From assembly GCF_025318105.1 (NCBI RefSeq), contig NZ_JAOANI010000032.1, positions 1 through 64,000 on the forward strand: a stretch of 64,000 nucleotides of DNA, given 5' to 3'. The notes under the pieces were generated by a model. That model did not search any database. It had not been told where the DNA came from and saw only the letters and a program-made list of their open reading frames with translations. The stretch is from Venatoribacter pacificus (GTDB taxonomy: Bacteria; Pseudomonadota; Gammaproteobacteria; Pseudomonadales; Oceanobacteraceae). Position 1 is the first letter of the stretch, and each line of letters starts with the position of its first letter. This document shows, in pieces, positions 35,103-42,823 of this stretch. The position numbers and the translations under genes are program-made.

Positions 35103-36662
35103 GTGCCAGCACAAGAATCAACCATGCGCCTGCATCTGAGCGGTATCCGCAAAGAGTATCCGGGCTGCCTTGCCAACGATGATATTGAATTGTTGGTGAA
35201 TGCCGGCGAGACCCACGCCTTACTTGGGGAAAACGGCGCCGGCAAGAGCACCCTGATGAAAATCATCTACGGCGTTATCAAACCGGATGCCGGTAAGATT
35301 GTCTGGCAGGGAGAAGCCATTCAGATGAACGGCCCGGCTCACGCGCGCCAGCTGGGTATTGGTATGGTGTTTCAACATTTTTCATTGTTTGAAACCCTGA
35401 CCGTCGCCGAAAACATTGCCCTGAGTCTGCCGGCGGAAGAAAGCCGTGACATGGAAGCACTAAGTAAGCGCATCCGTGAAATTTCTACGCACTACGGAAT
35501 GGCACTGGACCCTGATCGCCATGTACACACCCTCTCGGTCGGGGCTCAGCAGCGGGTGGAAATCGTCCGCTGTTTACTGCAAGACATTAAGCTGCTGATT
35601 CTCGACGAACCCACTTCGGTTCTTACCCCACAGGAAGTGCGCGAACTGTTCCGCACCCTGAAAACCCTGGCCGCCGAAGGCTGCTCCATTCTGTTTATTT
35701 CGCACAAGCTCGATGAAGTCACCGAGCTGTGTAATGCCGCCACCGTACTGCGTAATGGCCGGGTTACCGGCCGCTGCAATCCACAGGATGTCAGCAGTGA
35801 AGACCTGGCGCGGATGATGGTGGGTGAAGATACCCCGCTGAATCAGAATTATCAGAAAGCCGAAGGCGGAGAGACCGCCCTCAGCCTGAACAACCTCAGC
35901 TTTGCGCCGGAAGATCCGTTCGGCGTGACCCTTAATAATCTGAACCTGAAAGTAAAAGCCGGCGAAATTCTCGGCATCGCGGGTGTTGCCGGTAATGGTC
36001 AGGATGAACTCTGCGCTCTGCTCAGCGGTGAAGAAATCACCCGCGCTGAGAGCATTGAATTACTCGGCCAGAATATCGGTGCCATGAGCCCCGATCAGCG
36101 CCGTCGCCTGGGCTTTGCGTTTGTGCCTGAAGAGCGTCTGGGGCGCGGTGCCGTGCCCAATATGTCACTGGTTGAAAATACCCTGCTCAGCAGCAGTCAT
36201 CGTGATTTAAAAGCCAACGGTTGGATTAACTACCGCAAAGTACGCGAATTCGCCCGCGATATTATTGAAAAATATAATGTGAAATGCGCCAACGAATACG
36301 CTCAGGCCAAAAGCCTGTCCGGCGGTAACCTGCAAAAATTCATTATTGGCCGCGAAATAGAACAGCAACCGAAATTGCTCGTGTGTTCTCACCCGACCTG
36401 GGGTGTGGATATTGGCGCTGCCATTTTAATCCGCCACGCACTGATTCAACTGCGTGACGAAGGTGCCGCCATTATTGTGGTATCGGAAGATATTGATGAG
36501 CTGTATCAGATATCCGACCGCATCGGTGCTATTTGTGATGGGCAATTGAGCCCGGTAAAACCAACCCAGGAAGTGGGCATTGAAACACTGGGTCAATGGA
36601 TGGCCGGTCAATTTGGTCACGACAGTGCCAATCCATCCGCTGTGGAGAGCGCACATGCTTAA
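35103..36662 (+). CDS. Nucleoside/purine-type ABC transporter ATPase
   Basis: A 519-residue double ATPase of the simple-sugar/nucleoside (BMP-dependent, NupA/YufO-like) class. The first cassette has Walker A GENGAGKST, a signature LSVGAQQR and Walker B LLILDEPTSVL. The second has GVAGNGQDEL in place of Walker A, LSGGNLQKF and LVCSHPTWGVD with degenerate Walker B, the normal asymmetry of this family. The GTG start at 35103 has GAGGAA upstream. It overlaps the following permease by eight bases. Placement against xdhA and tsx suggests uptake of purine nucleosides or bases. Confidence 0.9.
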   Translation: MPAQESTMRLHLSGIRKEYPGCLANDDIELLVNAGETHALLGENGAGKSTLMKIIYGVIKPDAGKIVWQGEAIQMNGPAHARQLGIGMVFQHFSLFETLTVAENIALSLPAEESRDMEALSKRIREISTHYGMALDPDRHVHTLSVGAQQRVEIVRCLLQDIKLLILDEPTSVLTPQEVRELFRTLKTLAAEGCSILFISHKLDEVTELCNAATVLRNGRVTGRCNPQDVSSEDLARMMVGEDTPLNQNYQKAEGGETALSLNNLSFAPEDPFGVTLNNLNLKVKAGEILGIAGVAGNGQDELCALLSGEEITRAESIELLGQNIGAMSPDQRRRLGFAFVPEERLGRGAVPNMSLVENTLLSSSHRDLKANGWINYRKVREFARDIIEKYNVKCANEYAQAKSLSGGNLQKFIIGREIEQQPKLLVCSHPTWGVDIGAAILIRHALIQLRDEGAAIIVVSEDIDELYQISDRIGAICDGQLSPVKPTQEVGIETLGQWMAGQFGHDSANPSAVESAHA

Positions 36663-37725
36663 GCTTGAAAAACGCCAGGCCGACTCACGCCTGATGAGTT
36701 ATGTATCCCCTCTTATCGCTATTGTGCTGACCCTGCTGGCCGGTGCACTGCTGTTTTCGGTGCTGGGGCATGATCCGCTGCACGCGCTGTATACCTTTTT
36801 TATCTCGCCACTGACCAATACTTATGGCTGGACTGAACTGGGAATAAAAGTAGCGCCGTTGTTACTGTGTGCGATGGGTCTGACATTATGTTACCGCGCC
36901 AAAATCTGGAATATCGGTGCCGAAGGCCAGTTTATTATGGGTGCTCTGGGCGGCAGTATGGCCGCACTGCAGTTTCTTGATGCCGAAAGCCGCTGGGTAT
37001 TAGTGCCGATTCTGATTGCCGGCAGCATCAGTGGTTTATTGTGGGGAGCATTGGCTGCGTGGCTGAAAACCCGCTTTAACGCCAATGAAATTCTGACCAC
37101 CATCATGCTTAACTACATTGCACTGAATGCTCTGCTGTACGCCGTACACGGACCGTTACGCGATCCGGCCGGGTTTAACTTTCCGGAATCCGCCATGTTT
37201 GCCGATGCCGCATTACTACCCTTATTCAGCGACGATTACCGTTTGAATATTTCCATTCTGTTTGCGCTGTTTTTTACCGTGGTTATCTGGACGGTCATGG
37301 CCCGCAGCTGGGTTGGTTATCAGATTCAGGTGTTGGGTGAAGATGCCAAAGCCGCACGTTATGCCGGCTTCAACACCAACCGCCTGACCTGGGTTGCCTT
37401 ATTAGTCTGTGGTGCCTTGGCGGGCCTTGCCGGTGTGTCTGAAGTCACCGGCCCGATTGGTCAGCTTATCCCGCATGTTTCTCCTGGCTATGGCTATGCG
37501 GCCATTATTGTCGTCTTTTTAGGCCGCATGCAGCCCTTCGGTATTCTGCTGGCCAGTATGCTGCTGGCACTGACATTTATGGGCGGGGAAATGGTGCAGA
37601 TCGAAATGAGCCTGCCGAAATCCCTGACCGGTTTATTCCAGGGAATGCTGTTGTTCTTCCTGCTGGCTGCGGATCTGTTGATCAGTTATCGCATTGTCTT
37701 TCAACCTCGTACTGCCCGGGCCTGA
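36655..37725 (+). CDS. ABC transporter permease 1 (nucleoside type)
   Basis: A 356-residue permease of the BPD_transp_2 / simple sugar family with about nine hydrophobic segments (LIAIVLTLLAGALLFSVLG, IAGSISGLLWGALAAWLKT, LVCGALAGLAGVSEVTG). The motifs WNIGAEGQFIMGALGG and FNANEILTTIMLNY are typical of YufP/NupB-like nucleoside permeases. Its ATG lies inside the end of the ATPase gene and the second permease follows after three bases. Confidence 0.9.
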   Translation: MLKLEKRQADSRLMSYVSPLIAIVLTLLAGALLFSVLGHDPLHALYTFFISPLTNTYGWTELGIKVAPLLLCAMGLTLCYRAKIWNIGAEGQFIMGALGGSMAALQFLDAESRWVLVPILIAGSISGLLWGALAAWLKTRFNANEILTTIMLNYIALNALLYAVHGPLRDPAGFNFPESAMFADAALLPLFSDDYRLNISILFALFFTVVIWTVMARSWVGYQIQVLGEDAKAARYAGFNTNRLTWVALLVCGALAGLAGVSEVTGPIGQLIPHVSPGYGYAAIIVVFLGRMQPFGILLASMLLALTFMGGEMVQIEMSLPKSLTGLFQGMLLFFLLAADLLISYRIVFQPRTARA

Positions 37726-37728
37726 GTC

Positions 37729-38655
37729 ATGGATATCGATTTAATTACTAATATTCTGTTTGCAACATTCAAAACAGGCACTCCGCTTATTCTGATTGCA
37801 CTGGGTGAAATGGTCTGCGAGAAATCCGGCGTTCTGAACCTGGGTCAGGAAGGTATGTTATTGGTGGGTGCGGTGGTCGGTTTTATTGCCGCATCGGTAA
37901 CCGGCAATTATTTCCTGGCAACCTTCTGCGCCATATTCGCCGGTATGGGCATGGCTTTTTTGTTTGGTTACCTGTCAATCACTCTGGCTTCCAATCAGGT
38001 GGCAACCGGTCTGGCGCTGACCATTTTTGGTGGCGGTCTGAGTGCCTTTCTGGGTACTAATTATATTGGTATCGGCCTTGAGGGCATTCAGGTCTGGTCG
38101 GTTCCGCTGCTCAGCGATATTCCGGTAATCGGTAAGGTGCTGTTTCAGCATGATCCGCTGGTGTATTTAACCCTGACATTATTCGCTCTGGTGTTCTGGG
38201 TATTCCGCAGCACCCGCCTGGGTTTAAAAATCCGTGCCGTTGGCGAAAATCCGGAAGCTGCCAATGCCATCGGTATTAATGTTCAGCAGATTCGCTTTAT
38301 GGCTGTGCTTTTTGGTGGTGCGATGACCGGCCTGGCTGGTGCGTATTTGTCATTGGTTTACACCCCGATGTGGAGTGACGGCATGTCTGCCGGGCGTGGC
38401 TGGATCGCATTATCACTGGTCGTATTTGCCAGCTGGAAAGCCGAACGTATTCTGCTCGGTGCTTACCTATTTGGTTTTGCCAGCATTCTGCATCTGGTAC
38501 TGCAGGGCACACGCTTTGAAGTTCCGCCAAACATTATGGCTATGCTGCCTTATGTGGCGACTATTATTGTGCTGGTCTGGCTGTCATCCGATGCCATTAA
38601 AACCAAAATGAGTGCACCCAAGTCTATTGGCCAGCCGTACCGACCACTGGCTTAA
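37729..38655 (+). CDS. ABC transporter permease 2 (nucleoside type)
   Basis: A 308-residue second permease with the family's VLNLGQEGMLLVGAVVGF, SNQVATGLALTIFGGGLSAFLG and IRAVGENPEAANAIGINV motifs and about nine hydrophobic segments. It pairs with permease 1 to form the membrane heterodimer. No BMP-type binding-protein gene follows; instead a MITE-like element begins four bases after the stop. The missing binding protein must lie elsewhere or has been lost. Confidence 0.9.
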   Translation: MDIDLITNILFATFKTGTPLILIALGEMVCEKSGVLNLGQEGMLLVGAVVGFIAASVTGNYFLATFCAIFAGMGMAFLFGYLSITLASNQVATGLALTIFGGGLSAFLGTNYIGIGLEGIQVWSVPLLSDIPVIGKVLFQHDPLVYLTLTLFALVFWVFRSTRLGLKIRAVGENPEAANAIGINVQQIRFMAVLFGGAMTGLAGAYLSLVYTPMWSDGMSAGRGWIALSLVVFASWKAERILLGAYLFGFASILHLVLQGTRFEVPPNIMAMLPYVATIIVLVWLSSDAIKTKMSAPKSIGQPYRPLA

Positions 38656-38658
38656 AAA

Positions 38659-38927
38659 CTAGGGCCTGTTGACACTAAGTAAATCCGGCCTGCTGAGAGC
38701 CAGTTTTTCTCAGAACAAGGAGAGAGGAGTGATATTAGCGGGCTAAATGAATGACGAACGACGATGTTAATGGGGAAAACTGGCCTCAGCCCGAAGGGTT
38801 ATGGCTAAAAATCCCTCATCCTACGTTACTGTTCGCTCGCTTAACCCGTTAGGCCACACTCTCAGCGCCTTGCCTGAGAAATTTTTAGCCGATAACAGGT
38901 CTGTTTAATTAGTGTCGACAGACCCTA
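38659..38927. mobile_element. MITE-like non-autonomous element (269 bp)
   Basis: Terminal inverted repeats CTAGGGCCTGTTGACACTAA and its near-complement TTAGTGTCGACAGACCCTAG bound a 269-bp stretch without coding capacity. The boundary reads TA-GGG ... CCC-TA, compatible with a TA target duplication of the IS630/Tc1 type. The interior has long imperfect inverted repeats (GCCAGTTTTTCTCAG against CTGAGAAATTTTTAGCC), so the whole can fold as a hairpin. It starts four bases after the permease stop. Confidence 0.7.
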
Positions 38928-39206
38928 GAAGATACTGGCCTGACCTGCTGTTTACAGAACCGCAGGCAGGCCCGATTCTCTGACATTAATTCAGAATAAA
39001 ATTATTTCTGAATGCTGCAGAACCATTGCCCGGATAACTTTCCGGAAATGATAAAAAGACCAAAATGGTCAATGTTAAAAATAATAGGAAATTTATCTGC
39101 AAGCAGATGAAAAAAAAGGAATTGATTGATAGATTAGGTGCGTTGATTAAAACCAAAATTTATACAACTTATTAGAAATAACACTTTGTTAAATCTGGAG
39201 AGAAAC
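38928..39206 (+). other. AT-rich upstream region of the tsx-like gene
   Basis: No gene is seen. It holds the variant RutR-like site (39057-39071) and an AT-rich tract with several TTGATT words (39120-39150) and TTTATACAAC that may form the promoter. A good ribosome site, TGGAGAG, ends it. Confidence 0.5.
39057..39071. promoter_or_regulatory. Variant RutR-like site upstream of tsx
   Basis: AGACCAAAATGGTCA keeps both half-sites (GACCA, TGGTC) but has a three-base spacer instead of two. It lies about 135 bp before the tsx-like ATG. The extra base makes binding uncertain. Confidence 0.4.
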
Positions 39207-39944
39207 ATGAAAAAGCAACTTTTAGCTATGGCAGTTATCGCTGCCGCATCAAGCGCTGTTCAGGCAGAACAATTCTGGGCTGACAACAGCGTATCGGTAC
39301 TGTACGGCTCAGACTATAAAGTCGATGGTCCTTTTAACGGCGACCTGCAAGATGATACTTTCGCACTTACCACCTACACTCTGGAACACGTTTCCGGTCA
39401 CAGCTGGGGCGGCTTATTCTACTTTATGGATCGTCACGTAGGTGAAGATGGTTTTACTGCCACTTACAGTGAATTTTCACCTAAAGTAACCCTGAAATCT
39501 TTTGAGGGTGGCCTCGTTAAAAACGTTAATGCTGCATTCACTCTGGAATCCAGTTCGGGCGGCTTTGATAACTACTTGTATGGTGTTGGTGCCGACCTCA
39601 ATATCCCAGGCATGAACTTCGCCAGCGCCACGGTATTCTATGCATTGAACGACAATACCGCAGACGATTACCAGCTGACCCTGACCTACGGCTGGTCTGC
39701 CGGTGCTTTCAATATCGACGGTTATATTGATTACTCCACTCAGGTAGAAGCCGATGGTAACCGTGGTGGCAGCAAAGCCAACCTGCACTTCAATCCACAA
39801 ATCACTTACGATCTGGCACCTGTCATCGGAAAAACCTTCAGTAAAGTGAAAGTGGGTATCGAATACAGCTACTGGGGTAACAAGTACGGCATCGAAGGTG
39901 TTGACCAGAACGTTGTCAGCGCTCTGCTGAAAGTACACCTGTAA
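39207..39944 (+). CDS. tsx: Tsx/OmpK-like nucleoside-specific outer membrane channel
   Basis: A 245-residue outer-membrane beta-barrel. Signal peptide MKKQLLAMAVIAAASSAVQA; mature part with DNSVSVLYGSDYKVDGP, TTYTLEHVSGHSWGGLFYFMDRH and alternating strand patterns to the end. The closing segment VGIEYSYWGNKYGIEGVDQNV is the family's hallmark C-terminal region, although the final residue is Leu where Phe is common. Expected to let nucleosides through the outer membrane for the ABC transporter upstream. ATG at 39207 follows GGAGAGAAAC. Terminator follows at 39959. Confidence 0.85.
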   Translation: MKKQLLAMAVIAAASSAVQAEQFWADNSVSVLYGSDYKVDGPFNGDLQDDTFALTTYTLEHVSGHSWGGLFYFMDRHVGEDGFTATYSEFSPKVTLKSFEGGLVKNVNAAFTLESSSGGFDNYLYGVGADLNIPGMNFASATVFYALNDNTADDYQLTLTYGWSAGAFNIDGYIDYSTQVEADGNRGGSKANLHFNPQITYDLAPVIGKTFSKVKVGIEYSYWGNKYGIEGVDQNVVSALLKVHL

Positions 39945-39958
39945 GACTTGCTTGACCC

Positions 39959-39983
39959 AAAGGGAGCTTAGGCTCCCTTTTTT
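39959..39983 (+). terminator. Intrinsic terminator after tsx
   Basis: Arms AAAGGGAGC and GCTCCCTTT with a four-base loop, followed by TTT. The regulator at 40057 therefore needs its own promoter or read-through. Confidence 0.88.
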
Positions 39984-40056
39984 GTCCCTGCCGCAAACGG
40001 CAGATTACTTATGTTATGATTGCCGTTCTTCAGGGATTCCACTGAATGGAATACAC

Positions 40057-40761
40057 ATGAGCACACAGAAGTACAAAACCGGCGCCATTCGCGAGCGCAA
40101 TAACGAAAATATTCTTGCCGCCGCCGAGCAGGAGTTTGTTCTGCATGGTTTTAAAGGCACCAGTATGCAGGCCATTGCTGATCGTGCCGGCGTTCCTAAA
40201 GCCAATATTCATTATTACTTTAAGAACAAGGGCAATTTATATCGTGCCCTGCTGGAAAATATCCTGACCACCTGGAACGAGGTGCTGTCTGATATCAATT
40301 CCGACAGTGATCCGGCGCGGATTCTCAGTCTGTTTATCCGTACCAAAATCCGTCTTTCTTATACTCACCCGAATGCTTCCAAGATTTTTGCCATGGAGAT
40401 TATTCAGGGTGCGCCTTACCTGAAAGATTATATCAGCGGCGCAATGCGCCAGTGGGTCAGGGAAAAAACACTGGTTATTCAAAGCTGGATTGATGCCGGT
40501 AAAATACGCGCGGTTGATCCGACCCATCTGATTTTTATGATCTGGTCGTCAACACAGCATTATGCCGACTTTGAAACCCAGGTTCTGGAAGTAACCAATA
40601 AGCGTCAGTACGAAGAAGACGATATCCTGCGTATTGGGGATTTTCTTGAAGATATGATCCTGCGTGGCTGTGGTTTAACCCCTCCTGGGCGGGCAGCGTA
40701 TCTGGCACTGGTCGACGATCAAGCTGCAACAACGGATAGCACCGGTATAACAGAGGCCTGA
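40057..40761 (+). CDS. TetR family regulator, RutR-like
   Basis: A 234-residue regulator with the TetR HTH at residues about 15-62 (ILAAAEQEFVLHGFKGTSMQAIADRAGVPKANIHYYFKNKGNLYRALL) and a C-terminal ligand domain that follows the RutR pattern (TKIRLSYTHPNASKIFAMEIIQGAP, LIFMIWSSTQHYADFETQV). E. coli RutR senses pyrimidines and also controls purine-breakdown genes. Sites matching its consensus lie upstream of xdhA, the ABC operon and possibly tsx, so this protein is the likely regulator of the purine locus. The ATG at 40057 follows TGGAATACAC; the longer frame overlaps a terminator. Confidence 0.85.
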   Translation: MSTQKYKTGAIRERNNENILAAAEQEFVLHGFKGTSMQAIADRAGVPKANIHYYFKNKGNLYRALLENILTTWNEVLSDINSDSDPARILSLFIRTKIRLSYTHPNASKIFAMEIIQGAPYLKDYISGAMRQWVREKTLVIQSWIDAGKIRAVDPTHLIFMIWSSTQHYADFETQVLEVTNKRQYEEDDILRIGDFLEDMILRGCGLTPPGRAAYLALVDDQAATTDSTGITEA

Positions 40762-40776
40762 ATAGCCTCTGTTATA
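40746..40776. terminator. Inverted repeat between convergent rutR-like and kinase genes
   Basis: Perfect 12-bp arms TATAACAGAGGC and GCCTCTGTTATA with a seven-base loop overlap the rutR-like stop. There is no T run, but the position between convergent genes suggests a shared terminator. Confidence 0.7.
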
Positions 40777-40782
40777 CATGCA

Positions 40783-42468
40783 TCAGTGATTATTAATCAC
40801 CAGCTTTAAGCCCTGCTCATCCATTGTCCGCTCATAACGGTCAAGATCCAGCGGTATACGCAGGTGAATTTCTGCGCCAGGGTTTTCCGCACCCTGACGG
40901 CGCTCGCGCACTTCGATATTGCCATACAGAATGCGAGTGACCAGATTATAGGCGAGGTGCATCCCCAATCCGGTTTTACCGCGACTGCGTCCGGTGGTAA
41001 AAAACGGATCAAAAATACGCTGGCGCACTTCATCACCAATACCAATGCCATCGTCTTCATATATCAGTGTCAGCAGGTTGTCGGTTGTATCAACCGTCGC
41101 ATGCATCTGAATATGGCTGTCTCCACCCTCGGGATAGCCATGATCCAGCGAATTGCCAATCAATGCGGCTATCACCAGCCCCAGTGTCTGACGACAGGTA
41201 TTCATAATAATGGGTTGGCTGATGTCATAATCAATCCGGCAGTTATTTTCTTCGACGATAAAGTCTTCATTGTTACCGGCAAACTCCTGCAAAAATTCGT
41301 CCAGCGAGAAACGTGAGCGGAAATCACTTTCTTTATCCACCGCCAGTGATTTAAACGTTCGCACCAAGCGGTGGGAGCGGTTCAGATTTTCATCAATGAG
41401 TAATAGTCCTTCTGAAATATTATTAAGCTGAGCCGAGAAGGTATTTTTGTCTAATTTACCTTCCTTTATCCGTTGCTGAATCAACAATACCGAATCTTCA
41501 ATATAGCTGCGTGCGGTCACACAAATGCCCAAAGGGGTGTTTAACTCATGCGCAACACCAGCAACCAGATTGCCCAGTTGCGCCATTTTTTCATTTTCTA
41601 CTTGTTCGTGGCGGCTTTCCTGCAGGTTATCAATCAGATGGTTCAAGGACGCAATGGCATTGTTTAACTCCCCCGTACGCTCTTCCACCCGCTGCTCCAG
41701 GTCGCAGTTAAGCTGATGCAGTTCACTGTCTGAGCGGTCCCGCTCGGCCATAATCTGTTGCAGCTGAGCACACAAATCATTAATGGTCCGGGTAACCTGA
41801 ATCAGCTCATCATCCTCTTCCGGCCCGTATTCCAGATGCACTGGAGTGCGTATATCGCCGCGCTCCGCCCAATCGGTAATACTCTGCCAGTGCGCGCCGA
41901 AATAACGCCGGAACAGACGGTTTAACAGCCATAACAGAAATGCGCTGACCGCCAGAATATTCACAAAATGCATGACCAGCAGCGTCGGTATATTTGCCAT
42001 TACCTGCTGCAGCATGGCCGGGGAATCGAGCTGCAGTTGCAGCTGACCGACCAAACGGCTGCCCGTGCCTGTGTTGTAATACAGATCAAACTCTCTCAGC
42101 CATTCCTGACTGGCTGTTGGCAGATGACTGACCGGATCGCCGGCCGCTGTTGCGTTATCCATAAAACCGGCCGATAGGTATTCACCATTCCCAATATCCA
42201 ACCCGGCATAACGGATATAAGGGAAGTGAGTTAACGCCTTCAGCTGAGATTCAACCTGGGGGATATCAAAACTCCACACGCTCTGTGCGAGTGCGGGCAG
42301 ATAGCCCTTTTCGATCTGTTGCAGCAGGTAATTGCTGTTGCGGGATACGTTGCGGTAATCGATGTAAACAGCAACCGCCACCGACAGCAAGGTAAGCGCC
42401 AGACTGAATGCAAACACACAGGCCAGCAAGCGCCGGCCTGAAACACTGCGCCACTGAAATGCACTCAT
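40783..42468 (-). CDS. Sensor histidine kinase, orphan
   Basis: A 561-residue membrane kinase. TM1 (LLACVFAFSLALTLLSVAVAVYI) and TM2 (LLVMHFVNILAVSAFLLWLL) enclose a periplasmic domain of about 125 residues. A HAMP-like linker and coiled coil lead to the H-box GVAHELNTPLG, N-box LIGNSLDHG, G1 YEDDGIGIG, F box DPFFTTGRS and G2 GKTGLGMHLAYNLV of a HWE/HisKA-class ATPase. All catalytic residues are intact. No response regulator or receiver domain is nearby, so its partner is unknown. The ATG at 42468 follows GAGGG; 42483 is an alternative. Confidence 0.88.
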   Translation of the reverse strand: MSAFQWRSVSGRRLLACVFAFSLALTLLSVAVAVYIDYRNVSRNSNYLLQQIEKGYLPALAQSVWSFDIPQVESQLKALTHFPYIRYAGLDIGNGEYLSAGFMDNATAAGDPVSHLPTASQEWLREFDLYYNTGTGSRLVGQLQLQLDSPAMLQQVMANIPTLLVMHFVNILAVSAFLLWLLNRLFRRYFGAHWQSITDWAERGDIRTPVHLEYGPEEDDELIQVTRTINDLCAQLQQIMAERDRSDSELHQLNCDLEQRVEERTGELNNAIASLNHLIDNLQESRHEQVENEKMAQLGNLVAGVAHELNTPLGICVTARSYIEDSVLLIQQRIKEGKLDKNTFSAQLNNISEGLLLIDENLNRSHRLVRTFKSLAVDKESDFRSRFSLDEFLQEFAGNNEDFIVEENNCRIDYDISQPIIMNTCRQTLGLVIAALIGNSLDHGYPEGGDSHIQMHATVDTTDNLLTLIYEDDGIGIGDEVRQRIFDPFFTTGRSRGKTGLGMHLAYNLVTRILYGNIEVRERRQGAENPGAEIHLRIPLDLDRYERTMDEQGLKLVINNH

Positions 42469-42660
42469 ATTCCCTCTCTGCATATAACCTCCCTGAGTGT
42501 TCCGTGTGCACAGGTGATATCAGTGTAGAAAGCCAGCGGTTTATCGCCAATCAAACGGGATTAAGAGCGTAAAACAGTCTGTGCACCAAGGTTGATATGC
42601 TTGTTATTTATAACTGCATCACACCCGTGGCCTGAGTCACATTAACGCGGGAATACTTGT

Positions 42661-42760
42661 CTGCCAGTAGCATCCTGCTATCATCAGCGCCGGCAGATTA
42701 ACACTTGGTCACTGCTAACGTTCACCGCGCACCTGTGCGGTTTATTTTTTGTTCGTTAGC
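42661..42760 (+). promoter_or_regulatory. Structured leader with intrinsic terminator before 8-oxoguanine deaminase gene
   Basis: Stem CTGCC/GGCAG (42661-42665 and 42692-42696) encloses TAGCA/TGCTA (42668-42672 and 42676-42680). Then GCTAACG (42714-42720) can pair with CGTTAGC (42754-42760) around a classical terminator: CCGCGC-ACCT-GTGCGG (42725-42740) plus TTTATTTTTT. Downstream, GTGC (42793-42796) can pair with GCAC (42817-42820) next to the GGAG ribosome site. No + strand gene lies immediately upstream, so the terminator appears to serve the leader of the 42824 gene. The remainder of the 355-base gap (42469-42660) shows only promoter-like AT-rich words. Confidence 0.6.
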
Positions 42761-42823
42761 GACCGGTGGTGAGAGCCTATCCTCTGCCTTCTGTGCCGCT
42801 GCGGATTTTTTGCGGAGCACACC

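Noticed and set aside
35103..38655. Ribose/sugar ABC transporter
   Set aside because: Permease motifs and placement between xdhA and tsx favour the nucleoside subgroup, and no sugar kinase or RbsB gene is adjacent.
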